Part shown: in pieces, positions 1 through 9,445 of the stretch | Numbering within the stretch: the stretch's first letter is position 1 | How the letters are laid out: each line of letters begins with the position of its first letter | Assembly: GCA_910577335.1 (NCBI GenBank) | Contig: CAJTMJ010000009.1 | Location: forward strand, 1 to 64,000 | DNA from: an uncultured Duncaniella sp. | GTDB taxonomy: Bacteria; Bacteroidota; Bacteroidia; Bacteroidales; Muribaculaceae | Reading direction: 5' to 3' | Length of the DNA stretch: 64,000 nucleotides | Translations under genes and position numbers: made by a program | Notes under the pieces: model-generated | The model's database searches: none | Seen by the model: the letters and a program-made list of their open reading frames with translations, nothing else | Told to the model about the DNA's origin: nothing

Positions 1-93
1 GACTGAAAATTAAGTGTTTAACAGCATAAATTTAATTTTTGTCATCTACTAAAGAATTTCATAGATAAGGCTATATGGGACGGACTGTTTTTC

Positions 94-1068
94 ATGCTCG
101 GCGGTAAGGCATACGCTGTCTTTTCCCTTCTGTTCGGGTTCAGTTTCTTTATTCAGGATGACAATCAGCGCATGAAGGGTAATGACTTCAGGCGCAGGTT
201 CTGTTGGCGTCTGATATTGCTGTTTATCATAGGTAATTTCAACGCCATGTTCTTCACGGGAGAGATACTTGTGATGTACTCGCTCATCGGTTTTGTGCTT
301 GTGCTGACATGCAGACTCTCGACACGCACGCTGCTGTGGATCGCTGCCATACTGATGCTGCAACCGGTGTCGCTTTACTATATATTCAGGGCGGCTACAG
401 ATGCGTCGTTTGTGGTGCCGGAGATGCCGACCGGTCCGCTATGGGAAGCTACCATGGGAGTGCAGAGCGGCGGCACATTCCTTGAAACCGTAAAGGTGAA
501 TCTGTGGGAAGGGCAGCTCTTTAGCCTTGCGTGGGCGTGGGACAATGCCCGTATTTTCCAAACGGCATCACTGTTTATCATCGGTATGCTCATAGGCCGT
601 CAGGGGTGGCTGCTCAGGAAGAATCTTCGCAACTGGGTTACAGTGATGGCGTGGGCGCTCGTGGCATTTTTTCCGTTGCATGGTCTTGCTGGGATGCTGC
701 CGTCGTACGTCGACAATCCTAACTTGCTGCGCCCGCTCCTTGTGGTGGTGAATTCACTCGCCAAGGTGTCGTTTATGCTGATATTGGTTTCGGGAGTGCT
801 GTATCTGTATTACTGCACACGCTGCAAGTCGCTCCTTGCGAAGATAATACCTTACGGACGCATGAGTATGACCAACTATGTGACCCAAGGTATTGTCGGG
901 GCATTTATATATTACAACTGGGGGCTTCACGCTCACCTCGGTATCACATATAGTTTCCTATTGGGTATACTTCTGTTCGTGCTTCAATACATGTTCTGCA
1001 AATGGTGGCTCTCTACCCGCTCGCACGGACCATTCGAGTATGTGTGGAGACGCCTTACATGGATTTGA
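94..1068 (+). CDS. DUF418 (YeiB-like) membrane protein, 5'-incomplete
   Basis: Multi-pass membrane protein resembling the DUF418/YeiB family, whose biochemical role is not established. About eight hydrophobic segments are visible, and the motif around 'GKAYAVFSLLFGFSFF' is family-typical. Homologues normally carry 60-70 more N-terminal residues before this motif. The reading frame stays open upstream to a stop at 19-21 without any ATG, GTG or TTG, and the residues encoded just before 94 still look family-like (WDGLFFMLGGK). The 5' end is therefore probably broken or truncated rather than starting at 94. It converges on dnaX, 29 bp away. Family call moderately sure; intactness doubtful. Confidence 0.6.
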   Translation: MLGGKAYAVFSLLFGFSFFIQDDNQRMKGNDFRRRFCWRLILLFIIGNFNAMFFTGEILVMYSLIGFVLVLTCRLSTRTLLWIAAILMLQPVSLYYIFRAATDASFVVPEMPTGPLWEATMGVQSGGTFLETVKVNLWEGQLFSLAWAWDNARIFQTASLFIIGMLIGRQGWLLRKNLRNWVTVMAWALVAFFPLHGLAGMLPSYVDNPNLLRPLLVVVNSLAKVSFMLILVSGVLYLYYCTRCKSLLAKIIPYGRMSMTNYVTQGIVGAFIYYNWGLHAHLGITYSFLLGILLFVLQYMFCKWWLSTRSHGPFEYVWRRLTWI

Positions 1069-1096
1069 CAGCTGCCGGCAAGGGGCGCAGAGATAG

Positions 1097-2923
1097 TTAC
1101 CCTATGGTGAGCTTAAGGTCGTCGATGAACGACCGCAGGATGGGGGTATTCTCTATCATGTGACTCAGCACTTGCCGTTCGTTCCACGTGTGAGGGGATG
1201 CTTCACCCTGATTTATCTCTATAGTCAGATTCACGTTGTCGTTTGACAGGGAGTCATGCAGATGCTTCATGAGTGACGGCATGGCTTGCGTGAGTATGTT
1301 GCGCTGCATCTCATTTTCCACCATTATTTTGTAAGTGTCGTTCTGTATGAGCGCAGGGAATGATGCGCGCATCGTGTTTATAAGTATGTGTTCGGTGGGA
1401 TGCGCGTTTATAAAAGTTTGCCAAGCAGCGTTAAGCTGCTCCTGAGAGTAGGCGGTGGTTCGCTTTTCTGTAGCTGCTGCGGCGACACTCTGTGCCGATT
1501 CCGTCCGGGCGGCAGGGTTAGAGGTATGGTTAATGGAAAATGTCGTGGTTGACATTTTCTTCAGAGGGCGCACGGCAGCCGGGGTTATCGGAGGGGTCGG
1601 AGTAATCGGACTAATCGGAGATATCGGAGCAGTCTGACCTATCGGACTCATCGGACTTATCGGAGCTGTCTGACCTATCGGACTCATCGGACTTATCGGA
1701 GCTGTCAGATTGGTCTGATTTGTCTGATTAGTCTGAGCACAAGCTGCCTGAGGGGTCTGAGCACAAGCTCCTTTGGCGGCTTGGATTTTCTGTAATCGCC
1801 CCTCTCCATCGCCGCGGTTATCGGGGGAGGGGCTTAGCAATTGGCATATTTTCGCGAGCGTCAGCTCTATTAGGAATTGCTTGTTGGAGGCTATGCGGTA
1901 GTTGAGATCTGCGTCATTACATAGATTCATAGCCCTATATATGAAGTCGGGAGAACACTTGGCAGCTGTGCGAGCCATAGCCTCTCGGGCTTCGTCGTCG
2001 GCTTCCAGAAGCACGATGGTTGACGGGTCACGTGCCACCATCAGGTCACGCATGTAGTCAGCCAAGCCGTTTATGAAGAAGTGGGAGTCGAATCCCCGAT
2101 CACGGATCTCTTTATATATCAGCCATGTGTCAAGCACCTTCCCTCCAAGGAAACAGTCGAGAAGGCGGTTGTAGTAGTTGTAATCGAGTACGTTGAGGTT
2201 GTCGATGGCGCTTCGGTAGGTGATGTTTCCCCGTGACGAAGCTGCCACTTGGTCAAATATGGATAAGGCATCACGCATCGCGCCGTCAGCCTTTCGGGCT
2301 ATGATGTTGAGGGCGGCTGGTTCGGCAGTGATCCCTTCCTGCTGTGCCACATAGCTGAGGTGGTCGATCATGTCACGGATCGAGATGCGGTTGAAGTCGT
2401 AGATCTGGCAGCGTGACAGTATCGTGGGTATTATCTTGTGCTTCTCGGTGGTGGCGAGGATGAATATCACATAGCTTGGGGGCTCTTCGAGTGTTTTGAG
2501 GAAGGCGTTGAACGCTGCTGCCGAGAGCATGTGCACCTCGTCCACTATGAACACACGGTAGCGCCCTTGGGAGGGTGGTATCTGCACCTGTTCCACGAGC
2601 TGGCGTATGTCATCCACACCGTTGTTGGAAGCGGCGTCCAGCTCGATTATGTTCATGGAGTTGCCGTCGTTGAACGCACGGCAGCTGTCGCATGTGTTGC
2701 AAGCCTCGCCTTGCTCGGTGGGGTGTTCGCAGTTGATGGTCTTTGCGAAAATTCGCGCGCACGAGGTCTTACCGACCCCTCGTGAGCCACAGAATAGGTA
2801 GCTGTGAGCGAGACGATGGGTTGCGATGGCGTTTTTCAGGGTAGCTGTCAGGGCTTTCTGCCCTACCACGCTGTCAAACGTCGCGGGGCGATACTTACGA
2901 GCAGAGACTATGTAATTTTCCAT
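1097..2923 (-). CDS. dnaX: DNA polymerase III subunit gamma/tau
   Basis: Clamp-loader ATPase of the replicative polymerase. The N-terminus has the typical YIVSARKYRPATFD start, a Walker A (GSRGVGKT), a four-Cys zinc module (CNTCDSC region), a Walker B/DEVH box (VFIVDEVHML), and sensor 1 and SRC motifs (LATTEKHK, SRCQ). The C-terminal third holds a Pro/Ser/Thr linker followed by a tau-like domain. I chose the ATG at 2921-2923 because homology begins there; an in-frame ATG at 2959 would add 12 atypical residues and lie upstream of the promoter box. About 608 residues, normal for Bacteroidales. Confidence 0.95.
   Translation of the reverse strand: MENYIVSARKYRPATFDSVVGQKALTATLKNAIATHRLAHSYLFCGSRGVGKTSCARIFAKTINCEHPTEQGEACNTCDSCRAFNDGNSMNIIELDAASNNGVDDIRQLVEQVQIPPSQGRYRVFIVDEVHMLSAAAFNAFLKTLEEPPSYVIFILATTEKHKIIPTILSRCQIYDFNRISIRDMIDHLSYVAQQEGITAEPAALNIIARKADGAMRDALSIFDQVAASSRGNITYRSAIDNLNVLDYNYYNRLLDCFLGGKVLDTWLIYKEIRDRGFDSHFFINGLADYMRDLMVARDPSTIVLLEADDEAREAMARTAAKCSPDFIYRAMNLCNDADLNYRIASNKQFLIELTLAKICQLLSPSPDNRGDGEGRLQKIQAAKGACAQTPQAACAQTNQTNQTNLTAPISPMSPIGQTAPISPMSPIGQTAPISPISPITPTPPITPAAVRPLKKMSTTTFSINHTSNPAARTESAQSVAAAATEKRTTAYSQEQLNAAWQTFINAHPTEHILINTMRASFPALIQNDTYKIMVENEMQRNILTQAMPSLMKHLHDSLSNDNVNLTIEINQGEASPHTWNERQVLSHMIENTPILRSFIDDLKLTIG
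1635..1706 (-). repeat. 36-bp tandem repeat inside dnaX linker
   Basis: Two exact 36-bp copies (1635-1670 and 1671-1706), with a degenerate partial copy before them at about 1608-1634. They encode a Pro/Ser/Ile-rich unit reading roughly IGQTAPISPMSP in the linker between the ATPase core and the tau domain. The unit is a multiple of three, so copy-number change keeps the frame. Confidence 0.85.
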
Positions 2924-2928
2924 ATCTA

Positions 2929-2960
2929 CAAATTTACACACATTTCCCCGAATCCGCAAG
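2929..2960 (-). promoter_or_regulatory. Bacteroidales-type promoter of dnaX
   Basis: On the minus strand TAAATTTG (2936-2929) matches the -7 consensus TAnnTTTG, with TTGC (2959-2956) 19 bp upstream as a -33 element. The expected start lies about 5-7 nt downstream, at or next to the ATG at 2923, so the transcript may be leaderless or nearly so. Confidence 0.6.
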
Positions 2961-2980
2961 CAGGAGATTAAAAAAGCGGA

Positions 2981-3023
2981 TTAAAAAAGCGGACAAGCGG
3001 ATTTTCTGCAAACCCGCTTGTCC
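2981..3023 (-). terminator. Intrinsic terminator of the fimbrial operon
   Basis: A 10-bp perfect stem (GGACAAGCGG at 2991-3000 with CCGCTTGTCC at 3014-3023), followed on the minus strand by two U-rich runs. It lies downstream of the last fimbrial gene and just before the dnaX promoter, so it separates the two transcription units. Confidence 0.75.
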
Positions 3024-3117
3024 TGTACTGACGGATCTTAAGTATTACACAGTTTGGTAATACCTACCTAATTACGACTTAGTAGTACTATGTGACCATT
3101 CACATAAGTGTCTCTTT

Positions 3118-3415
3118 TCAATTGACAATTAACAGTTGACAATTGACAATTTTTTCAATTGAAAATTTAAATTTTCAATTATTTATCTGCTGACAATTTT
3201 CAATTTTCAATTGACAATTGAAAATTATTTGCTAAAAAGTTTCCGGAGGGTTAATTGTCAAATGTCAATTGTCAAATGTCAATTGTCAAATGTCAATTGT
3301 CAAATGTCAATTGCCAAATGTTAATTGTCAATTGTCAATTTTCAAATGTTAATTGTCAAATGTCAATTGTCAAATGTCAATTGTTAACTGTCCATTGTCA
3401 ATTGTTAATTGCTTT
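3118..3415. repeat. AT-rich palindromic spacer and 14-bp tandem repeats
   Basis: 3118-3225 is packed with inverted CAATTG/TCAATTGA elements. 3251-3415 is an array of a 14-bp unit, TGTCAATTGTCAAA. The first four or five copies are nearly perfect and later copies are degenerate (TGTTAATTG, TGTCCATTG). The array reaches the 3' end of the last fimbrial gene. No coding or structured-RNA signature is visible. Similar CAATTGACAATT-rich spacers occur in Bacteroidales genomes. Confidence 0.8.
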
Positions 3416-5399
3416 GTCTTGTGAAGGAAACCTTTGGACATGTCTTGTATGGATCTGTGGTGCCTGCTTCAGGAGTGCGGCTGATGAAGTAGGGATTGTA
3501 GATCTTGATGATGGTGTTGCGTGAAGTCAAATTCAACGCCGACAGTGAGGTGTTGAAGAGCAGACGGCAGCATATCGGAGCTGACTTCTTATTGTTTGAA
3601 GTAAGCTTATTCTGGTACTCTTCCCATTCTACTGTACGGTAGTATGAGATTGTTGCCTGTTGGCTGTTCTCGTAATGTTCGGGGAACATGGTCTGCTCGT
3701 AAGTACCCACCACGCAGACACCCAACGGGTTGTTGTAGATGTTCTGACGGTTACTTTCCAGACGGAAAGTGAGCGGGAACATAACACGGTCAAGACCTGC
3801 GGGAAGTTCGAAATATACAGTCAAATCACCGTTATAATCCGGACTATAATTCTGATGAGAGCTAACATTCGCTATCGGGAATTTTTCTGTCATAATCGGG
3901 TTGCCATCATTATCTTCCATAGGGTTGCCCGAGGCATCTGTCTGTTGACGTCCGTCACCTGTGTACGTTCCAGCTGCGACTTCGCATTGATCAAATTTCC
4001 ACGGGTTACGCAGAATCATTTTAATGGTTCGACTCAAACCGTTGTTCTTATAGATGGTCACATCCTGACGCTGGCTTTCATCGGTGGGAGTGTTGGGGGT
4101 TATGGCGATTTTGCGATAACCTGCGTATGTGCCTGAGGTTTCATCGGTATTTGCAACCACGGCGTTTGCAATCACATTACCTGCCGCTACCTTTCCGGTC
4201 TGGACCACATTATTATTGGTAGTTCCTCCATTTTCGTTTATATTTTCGTCATATTTAAAGTAGAGGTCAAACGGTTTGCCATCCACACATACGTATGTGG
4301 TGAAGTTGACAAACATAAGGTCTTTACCATCCGAGATATTGAGCATGTTTTGGGTCTCCACGGCAGCAGAGAAGTTGTTGAATGCTGCACCGAGAGCGGC
4401 TTCCTGAGCAGTTTTTCGACCATCTGCTGACACAGATTTGATGTTGACGCTATATTCGAAATTACGGATTATGTCGTAGTAGTGGAACAGACCTGTCTCC
4501 GGCTCTTTCCAGCCGAGGTCAACCTTATAGTAAGTTTCCTCGCCACTGTTGTATCGTCCTTTTATGAGGACGAATGTCGGATAATCCTGATCGAAGCGAT
4601 GCTCATATATATAGGTAGGTGTTCCCTGAGCGGTTGTACATGAGAGTGACCCACCTTTTGTGGTGTTAGTATATGTCATTCCGGGAGCATCTACGCCTGA
4701 ATAACCAAGGGTCTGATAATTGATGGGATTACCGTCCTTGACAAACGCCGGGAAGGAGCCCGCGGATGCATCGTAGGGAGCAATGGTGCCGGCTGATACC
4801 TGATTGATTACTTCGTAACCTGTGATTACGAAATTGGCGGCATTGTTTATGACTGTGATTTTTGCAAAGTTGCGAAGCATTGGGATGTTTTGCAGCTTAG
4901 CTGTAGTGGCTTCGGTATTGTCGATTTTGTCAAGTTCCACACGTCCCCAATAGGCATCGTCAGTGCCTGAGGTGGAGAGTGACGGGATTATCACACGTTC
5001 GGGTGGCATGGAGGCAAGCCCGGCGGGTTCACCTTTCATGGCGAGTATATGGATAATACGTGCCGATGATGTGGTCTTTAGCTTGGCTTTGAATGTGGCG
5101 CTGTTGCCGGTGACATTCACATTGGTGGCTTTGGTATACTCCATCATATTGTTTTGACCGTCAGAGGCTTTATTGAATACGAGGAGGTACACGTCAAGGT
5201 AGCTGAGCTGAGGGTTGTCAGCCATTGCTCGGCTTGAAGCCTGATTTATTTCCGGGAATCGGAGACTGAAAGAAACCGATCCGTCGTCAGCGGGATTGCC
5301 CGGAGTTGCGGGCATATCCTCCTCTTGCGATGAGCAACCGACCAAAAAGAGCGGAGCCATCATCAATACTAAAAGATATTTTTTGAGTTTCATTGTCAT
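3405..5399 (-). CDS. Fimbrial accessory/tip lipoprotein (DUF4906-like)
   Basis: 664-residue lipoprotein with a signal peptide ending in LVGC, so it is predicted to be lipid-anchored after export. The N-terminal half resembles fimbrillin-type beta domains (SFSLRFPE, LSYLDVYLLVFN). The C-terminal half has the NPWKFDQ region and beta-rich segments seen in DUF4906-type Bacteroidales surface proteins. As the last gene of the operon, after major subunit and anchor, it fits a FimD/FimE- or Mfa4/5-like tip component. Start may be M1 or M3 (MKLKKYLL). Exact subunit role is inferred from position. Confidence 0.7.
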   Translation of the reverse strand: MTMKLKKYLLVLMMAPLFLVGCSSQEEDMPATPGNPADDGSVSFSLRFPEINQASSRAMADNPQLSYLDVYLLVFNKASDGQNNMMEYTKATNVNVTGNSATFKAKLKTTSSARIIHILAMKGEPAGLASMPPERVIIPSLSTSGTDDAYWGRVELDKIDNTEATTAKLQNIPMLRNFAKITVINNAANFVITGYEVINQVSAGTIAPYDASAGSFPAFVKDGNPINYQTLGYSGVDAPGMTYTNTTKGGSLSCTTAQGTPTYIYEHRFDQDYPTFVLIKGRYNSGEETYYKVDLGWKEPETGLFHYYDIIRNFEYSVNIKSVSADGRKTAQEAALGAAFNNFSAAVETQNMLNISDGKDLMFVNFTTYVCVDGKPFDLYFKYDENINENGGTTNNNVVQTGKVAAGNVIANAVVANTDETSGTYAGYRKIAITPNTPTDESQRQDVTIYKNNGLSRTIKMILRNPWKFDQCEVAAGTYTGDGRQQTDASGNPMEDNDGNPIMTEKFPIANVSSHQNYSPDYNGDLTVYFELPAGLDRVMFPLTFRLESNRQNIYNNPLGVCVVGTYEQTMFPEHYENSQQATISYYRTVEWEEYQNKLTSNNKKSAPICCRLLFNTSLSALNLTSRNTIIKIYNPYFISRTPEAGTTDPYKTCPKVSFTRQSN

Positions 5400-5424
5400 T
5401 TCTTTTCAGTGGTTAGGGATTGGT

Positions 5425-7866
5425 TTATTTGTCATCTTCCGGGTTTTGGTATGGACGGTCACCCCAAGTGAAGGTCCCTTTGTCGCATTTATCCTTCCAA
5501 TACCATTCATCGTAGACGCAACGGACATAAGTTGTGGTCGGAAGCTCGTCTTCATTTAATTCCCTAACACTACCCGGTGCATTATAATTATTAGTAACCT
5601 CTACTGCTCCAGATGCGCTCCAATAAATTAAGGTTGGGTTATTATTAGTAGTAGGTTCCTTCCCAAATAAATATGGAATTTTCTTTTGCGATGAAAGATT
5701 AACGATGTATTTAATCTCTCCTGACGTGGGTACACGCCAACGACCTGCAGGACGTCCGTTTTCTTGATAGGATGCACATCTTCTTTTTGCTCCTATCCTT
5801 GAAACAAGTTCGGTTGCGCCACGAGATGATGCCACGCAAATAGATGGAGCAACGAATGATGATTTATCAGCGGATTCATCAGTCGGATAGTAATATTTGA
5901 TGCTCCTATCTTGATTGGTGCCGTTTAATGCCCATTGGTCATCGGTACCACCAAGTACATTATCTATCTCGTTAGAACGTGGATCTGCAATTTTATATGT
6001 TAAATCATTTAATTTAGTAATGTTGATAATATAATTATTAGGATTTTTATTAGCTGCTCCCCCCCATCCAGTTAGGGATGCTCTTGAACCAATATAGTAT
6101 TCAGCGGCATTGTATTTTTCACCATTATCTTCATTTTCGTAATCAGTATTTTGAGATATATTGGCTTTCCATGGACCATAATACCTGTAATTCCATAAAT
6201 GTTGACCAGTCCTTCTCGAATACCATTGCTTATTATTGTTGTTAATATATACATAACCATATCCTGAACCAGCACTTAGTGCGGGGCTTTCCTCTACTTG
6301 AATATACATAGCCGGATACTGAGTTATAATAACTGTCTTTGCGTAAACCGCATCATTAGCCTCCTTGTCAGTATGATGGAATGTAAAGACCATTTTGTAA
6401 GGAGAATATGCATCTTCATTGTTGGGAGTGAACTTCCCATCGGTAAGAGTCCATGTTTTCTTTAAATCATGGTAGAATGTGAGGGTTTTATTCACATTAT
6501 CATAACTTACATCATAAATTCCGGAACGAGGATCTGTTGGATTAGTACGTGATGCCTCATTTTGCGCAGGTGTTACAGTATGAGTGGTTTTTGATCCATC
6601 ACTGCTTTCATTATAACGAAAATAAGTCAAAGTCACATTCGCCAATTCCACATCATGCGATGAGTAGAATGGGATAGTGATTTCGTTTTCGTTATTCATT
6701 GTGTACTCAGTCTGATTGAGCACGAGATAGCGGTAATCTTCGATATCGACATCTGTATCAACTGAGCTCCAATTAACCACTTCGTAACTCATATCGAGTT
6801 CTACAGCTTCGGTTTCAACGAATGAACCCAACTTGGATACATTGAGATTGATGCGGTATATGTTGTTACGGTCGAGCTTCATATCGCCATGCTTACCGAT
6901 AGGTATCTGATAATAGCAATACTGAGCTTCAGCACCTGCTTCACCTTGCTTTTGCCACTGTACCATAAAAGTGATATACGGGTGTTTTACATCGGTATCA
7001 GCTGTGGCGTCTATACACTTATTGGGATAGGTGTAGAAGGGAATCTCCTGCACAAAAGGATAAGTGTCTTTATTGTCGGCGGTATTGGCGATAAATTTGT
7101 GACCGGTTTCTGTGCTGACCGGTTTTGAGACCATATCATTTTCAAAATCGGGAGCCATGAATGAATCATCGGTTTTATTGTCAACAATAGATGTCTTGAC
7201 TATATGGGCGAACGACACAAACATATCATTTGTGTTTGAATGCCACTTCGCACCGTTTTCCTCAATTTCATCAGCAACATTTACCGAAAGTATAATCTTG
7301 GCGGCAGAGCGGACAAGTTGTATAGTCCCTTTGGCGGATTGATTGTCACGGTCGAGGGTGACAGTTCCTTCGCCGTCCATCACAAACGATGTCTGAGCCT
7401 GGATGTTTTCGAATGGCGAGGTGATAGCGACCCGGCGTAGAGCGGAGCGGCTGTGATCGTCGGTAATCTTACTCCAGTCGGGTATATTGGTCAAGGCATA
7501 TACCTTGCATGTATTGCCTGTCTCACCGAAAAGATCCTTAGCCTGCTTCATGAGCAGAGTTACAGTTGCCGATGATGTTTTGTTAGGATCTACACTATGT
7601 TCAAATATAGGCTGCTCAGTATCAGAGGATGATTCGGGATAAAAATATAAGCGGGTCTCGCCTATTAGATTTTCATTGAGTCTGTCCTCTCCCGGAGTTG
7701 TGGCGCGAGATGCGACTTTTGAGCTGCTGAGGGTGATGGTGATCTGCCCCTCGCTCTCTGAGCCTGAATCAAAGGCATCTTCGGAGCAGGCAGCAAATCC
7801 TAACCCCATAGCAATTGCCATAAAAGCCGGGGTCAGGTATGACAGAAATTTATGATTCATATTCAT
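5425..7866 (-). CDS. Large fimbrial accessory lipoprotein
   Basis: About 813 residues from the ATG at 7864-7866. The upstream in-frame ATG at 7941 is rejected because it overlaps the preceding gene and precedes the signal peptide. Lipoprotein signal with lipobox GFAAC. The N-terminal part is fimbrillin-like (ITITLSSSKVASRATTPGEDR, followed by a strand motif ETRLYFYP). The C-terminal part (about residues 560-800) is Asn/Tyr/Trp-rich and contains ENGRPAGRWRVPTSGE, resembling modules of large surface adhesins or tip subunits. The gap to the upstream gene is 25 bp, consistent with cotranscription. The precise assembly role is inference. Confidence 0.65.
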   Translation of the reverse strand: MNMNHKFLSYLTPAFMAIAMGLGFAACSEDAFDSGSESEGQITITLSSSKVASRATTPGEDRLNENLIGETRLYFYPESSSDTEQPIFEHSVDPNKTSSATVTLLMKQAKDLFGETGNTCKVYALTNIPDWSKITDDHSRSALRRVAITSPFENIQAQTSFVMDGEGTVTLDRDNQSAKGTIQLVRSAAKIILSVNVADEIEENGAKWHSNTNDMFVSFAHIVKTSIVDNKTDDSFMAPDFENDMVSKPVSTETGHKFIANTADNKDTYPFVQEIPFYTYPNKCIDATADTDVKHPYITFMVQWQKQGEAGAEAQYCYYQIPIGKHGDMKLDRNNIYRINLNVSKLGSFVETEAVELDMSYEVVNWSSVDTDVDIEDYRYLVLNQTEYTMNNENEITIPFYSSHDVELANVTLTYFRYNESSDGSKTTHTVTPAQNEASRTNPTDPRSGIYDVSYDNVNKTLTFYHDLKKTWTLTDGKFTPNNEDAYSPYKMVFTFHHTDKEANDAVYAKTVIITQYPAMYIQVEESPALSAGSGYGYVYINNNNKQWYSRRTGQHLWNYRYYGPWKANISQNTDYENEDNGEKYNAAEYYIGSRASLTGWGGAANKNPNNYIINITKLNDLTYKIADPRSNEIDNVLGGTDDQWALNGTNQDRSIKYYYPTDESADKSSFVAPSICVASSRGATELVSRIGAKRRCASYQENGRPAGRWRVPTSGEIKYIVNLSSQKKIPYLFGKEPTTNNNPTLIYWSASGAVEVTNNYNAPGSVRELNEDELPTTTYVRCVYDEWYWKDKCDKGTFTWGDRPYQNPEDDK

Positions 7867-7891
7867 AACGATAGTTTTCAAGGGGTTTGGT

Positions 7892-9433
7892 TTACATAGT
7901 CGGATTCTGCACCAAAGTGAATTCGGTGTTGCCTTTGCCATAATGTCCTACAAGAAGGTTGGCAGTGACAGGTTCACCGTCAGGTATACGTACCACCACA
8001 CGGAGAGTGACTGAACGGCTGTTGTTAGCGTCAGGCGCTTTTGTGGCTTTGATGCGCAAGGTCTGAGTGGGTGAATTATCAGCAATTGTTCCGGAGGGTG
8101 TTATCACGTTGCCATCGGGATCAACAAACACGAAATCATCTTTAACAGTGTTCTCGCCCGGTAGGAGATAGGCAGTCCATTCGGCACCTATTGGGGAGGC
8201 GATGCGGAAAGTGCCTGAGGCGTATGTGTTAAGGTTGGTGCTCATTACGAGACGAGCCTTAGCATCATCAATGCTCTGATATGATCCCGGCTCCCACTTG
8301 AGATGATCTCCTTCAGCGACACCCACGGTATTGGAGTAGTCCCAGTCGGTAGTGTTATTGTCTTCCCAAGGATTTACATTGAGAGTGATTTCACCGGAAG
8401 CACCTATGCCTGTGATTTCATATCGGTAGATATGGTTGCGAACTACGTTGAAATATGTACCGGAGAATGAACCGTCGGCATAATTACCGAACTGGAGAGT
8501 GTAGGCACCAACAGGGTTATAGTTGCCGGCATTATCAATTTTTTGTCTTATATTTATATCAATCACCGGACGGTTGACGGTGGTTGCACCGTTTTCTATT
8601 TCAGGGATATATGCACGCCAGTATGTTTCATTATCAAATGCTGACAAAATGGGGTTAAGTGTCCCGATTTCGGTAATGCCTGAAATGTTGAAAGCACCCT
8701 CATAGTTAATCGCTTTGGTGTCTGCAGCTGTGTCCCAGCCGGTGGGGAGAACCATACCTCGACCGTTGGCATTTTTTACGTTAGGACCGGTAAGTCTATA
8801 TCCCTTGGCTTTGAGATCGTCGCTTAGCTTCACCTCTACCTTAGCCATGGTGCGGAGCAGATAGATGGTGCCTATTTCCTGAGCCACCTGCTTGTTGAGG
8901 GTGAAAGTGACTGGATTTTTAACACCCCACATCACAACCTCTTGTGTGTGAGGTGTGGGGCGACCAAAGGTCAAACTTGCGGGATTGCTGAAATCGGTGA
9001 TATTGCAATAGCTTGATGTGCAGTTGGTAAACACCATCACACGATAATTCTTATCCTTGACTATGATATCGGTACCGTCATCTTTCACCGGAAGTTTTCC
9101 CACATATTGGCGTGTGCCATCCTCAGTCTGATTGAGCATTATAAGATTGGAGACATTTCCAACGAGTGCATTAGTCTCAGAGTCGTATATGGCTATGGCG
9201 AGGGTATTGATGTTGTTGTCGGCATCAATTTTGCCCTCTTCCTCCGGTTGTGTGCCCTGCCAAGGGTCATTACTCCTTGACTGCGGGGCTGAGGGGGCAG
9301 CCTTGATAGTGACAACCACATTAGCCTCGGCGTTTTCTCCGACGGCAGCGGGTTCGCTGTCGGAACAAGCCGTCATAGCAGCAGCCATTACGGCTGTGAG
9401 AGCGAGAAGCTTTATGTTATAGAATTTTTCCAT
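7892..9433 (-). CDS. Fimbrillin-family lipoprotein (accessory subunit)
   Basis: 513 residues with a lipoprotein signal ending AAMTAC, then a Bacteroidales fimbrillin-like N-domain: NINTLAIAIYD strand, NYRVMVFTNC, and a YLLRTMAKVEVKL core strand. In Mfa/Fim systems such domains are cleaved and polymerised by donor-strand exchange at the outer membrane. It lies 12 bp downstream of the FimB/Mfa2-like anchor gene, as FimC/Mfa3-type accessory genes do. The C-terminal part (about 390-513) is a beta domain ending FTLVQNP. Family moderately sure; specific equivalence not shown. Confidence 0.7.
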   Translation of the reverse strand: MEKFYNIKLLALTAVMAAAMTACSDSEPAAVGENAEANVVVTIKAAPSAPQSRSNDPWQGTQPEEEGKIDADNNINTLAIAIYDSETNALVGNVSNLIMLNQTEDGTRQYVGKLPVKDDGTDIIVKDKNYRVMVFTNCTSSYCNITDFSNPASLTFGRPTPHTQEVVMWGVKNPVTFTLNKQVAQEIGTIYLLRTMAKVEVKLSDDLKAKGYRLTGPNVKNANGRGMVLPTGWDTAADTKAINYEGAFNISGITEIGTLNPILSAFDNETYWRAYIPEIENGATTVNRPVIDINIRQKIDNAGNYNPVGAYTLQFGNYADGSFSGTYFNVVRNHIYRYEITGIGASGEITLNVNPWEDNNTTDWDYSNTVGVAEGDHLKWEPGSYQSIDDAKARLVMSTNLNTYASGTFRIASPIGAEWTAYLLPGENTVKDDFVFVDPDGNVITPSGTIADNSPTQTLRIKATKAPDANNSRSVTLRVVVRIPDGEPVTANLLVGHYGKGNTEFTLVQNPTM

Positions 9434-9445
9434 TGCTGTCAGAGA

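Noticed and set aside
3255..3524. Open frame of 89 codons with repeated MSNVNCQ-type residues
   Set aside because: It is a by-product of the 14-bp tandem repeat and runs antisense into the 3' end of the last fimbrial gene.
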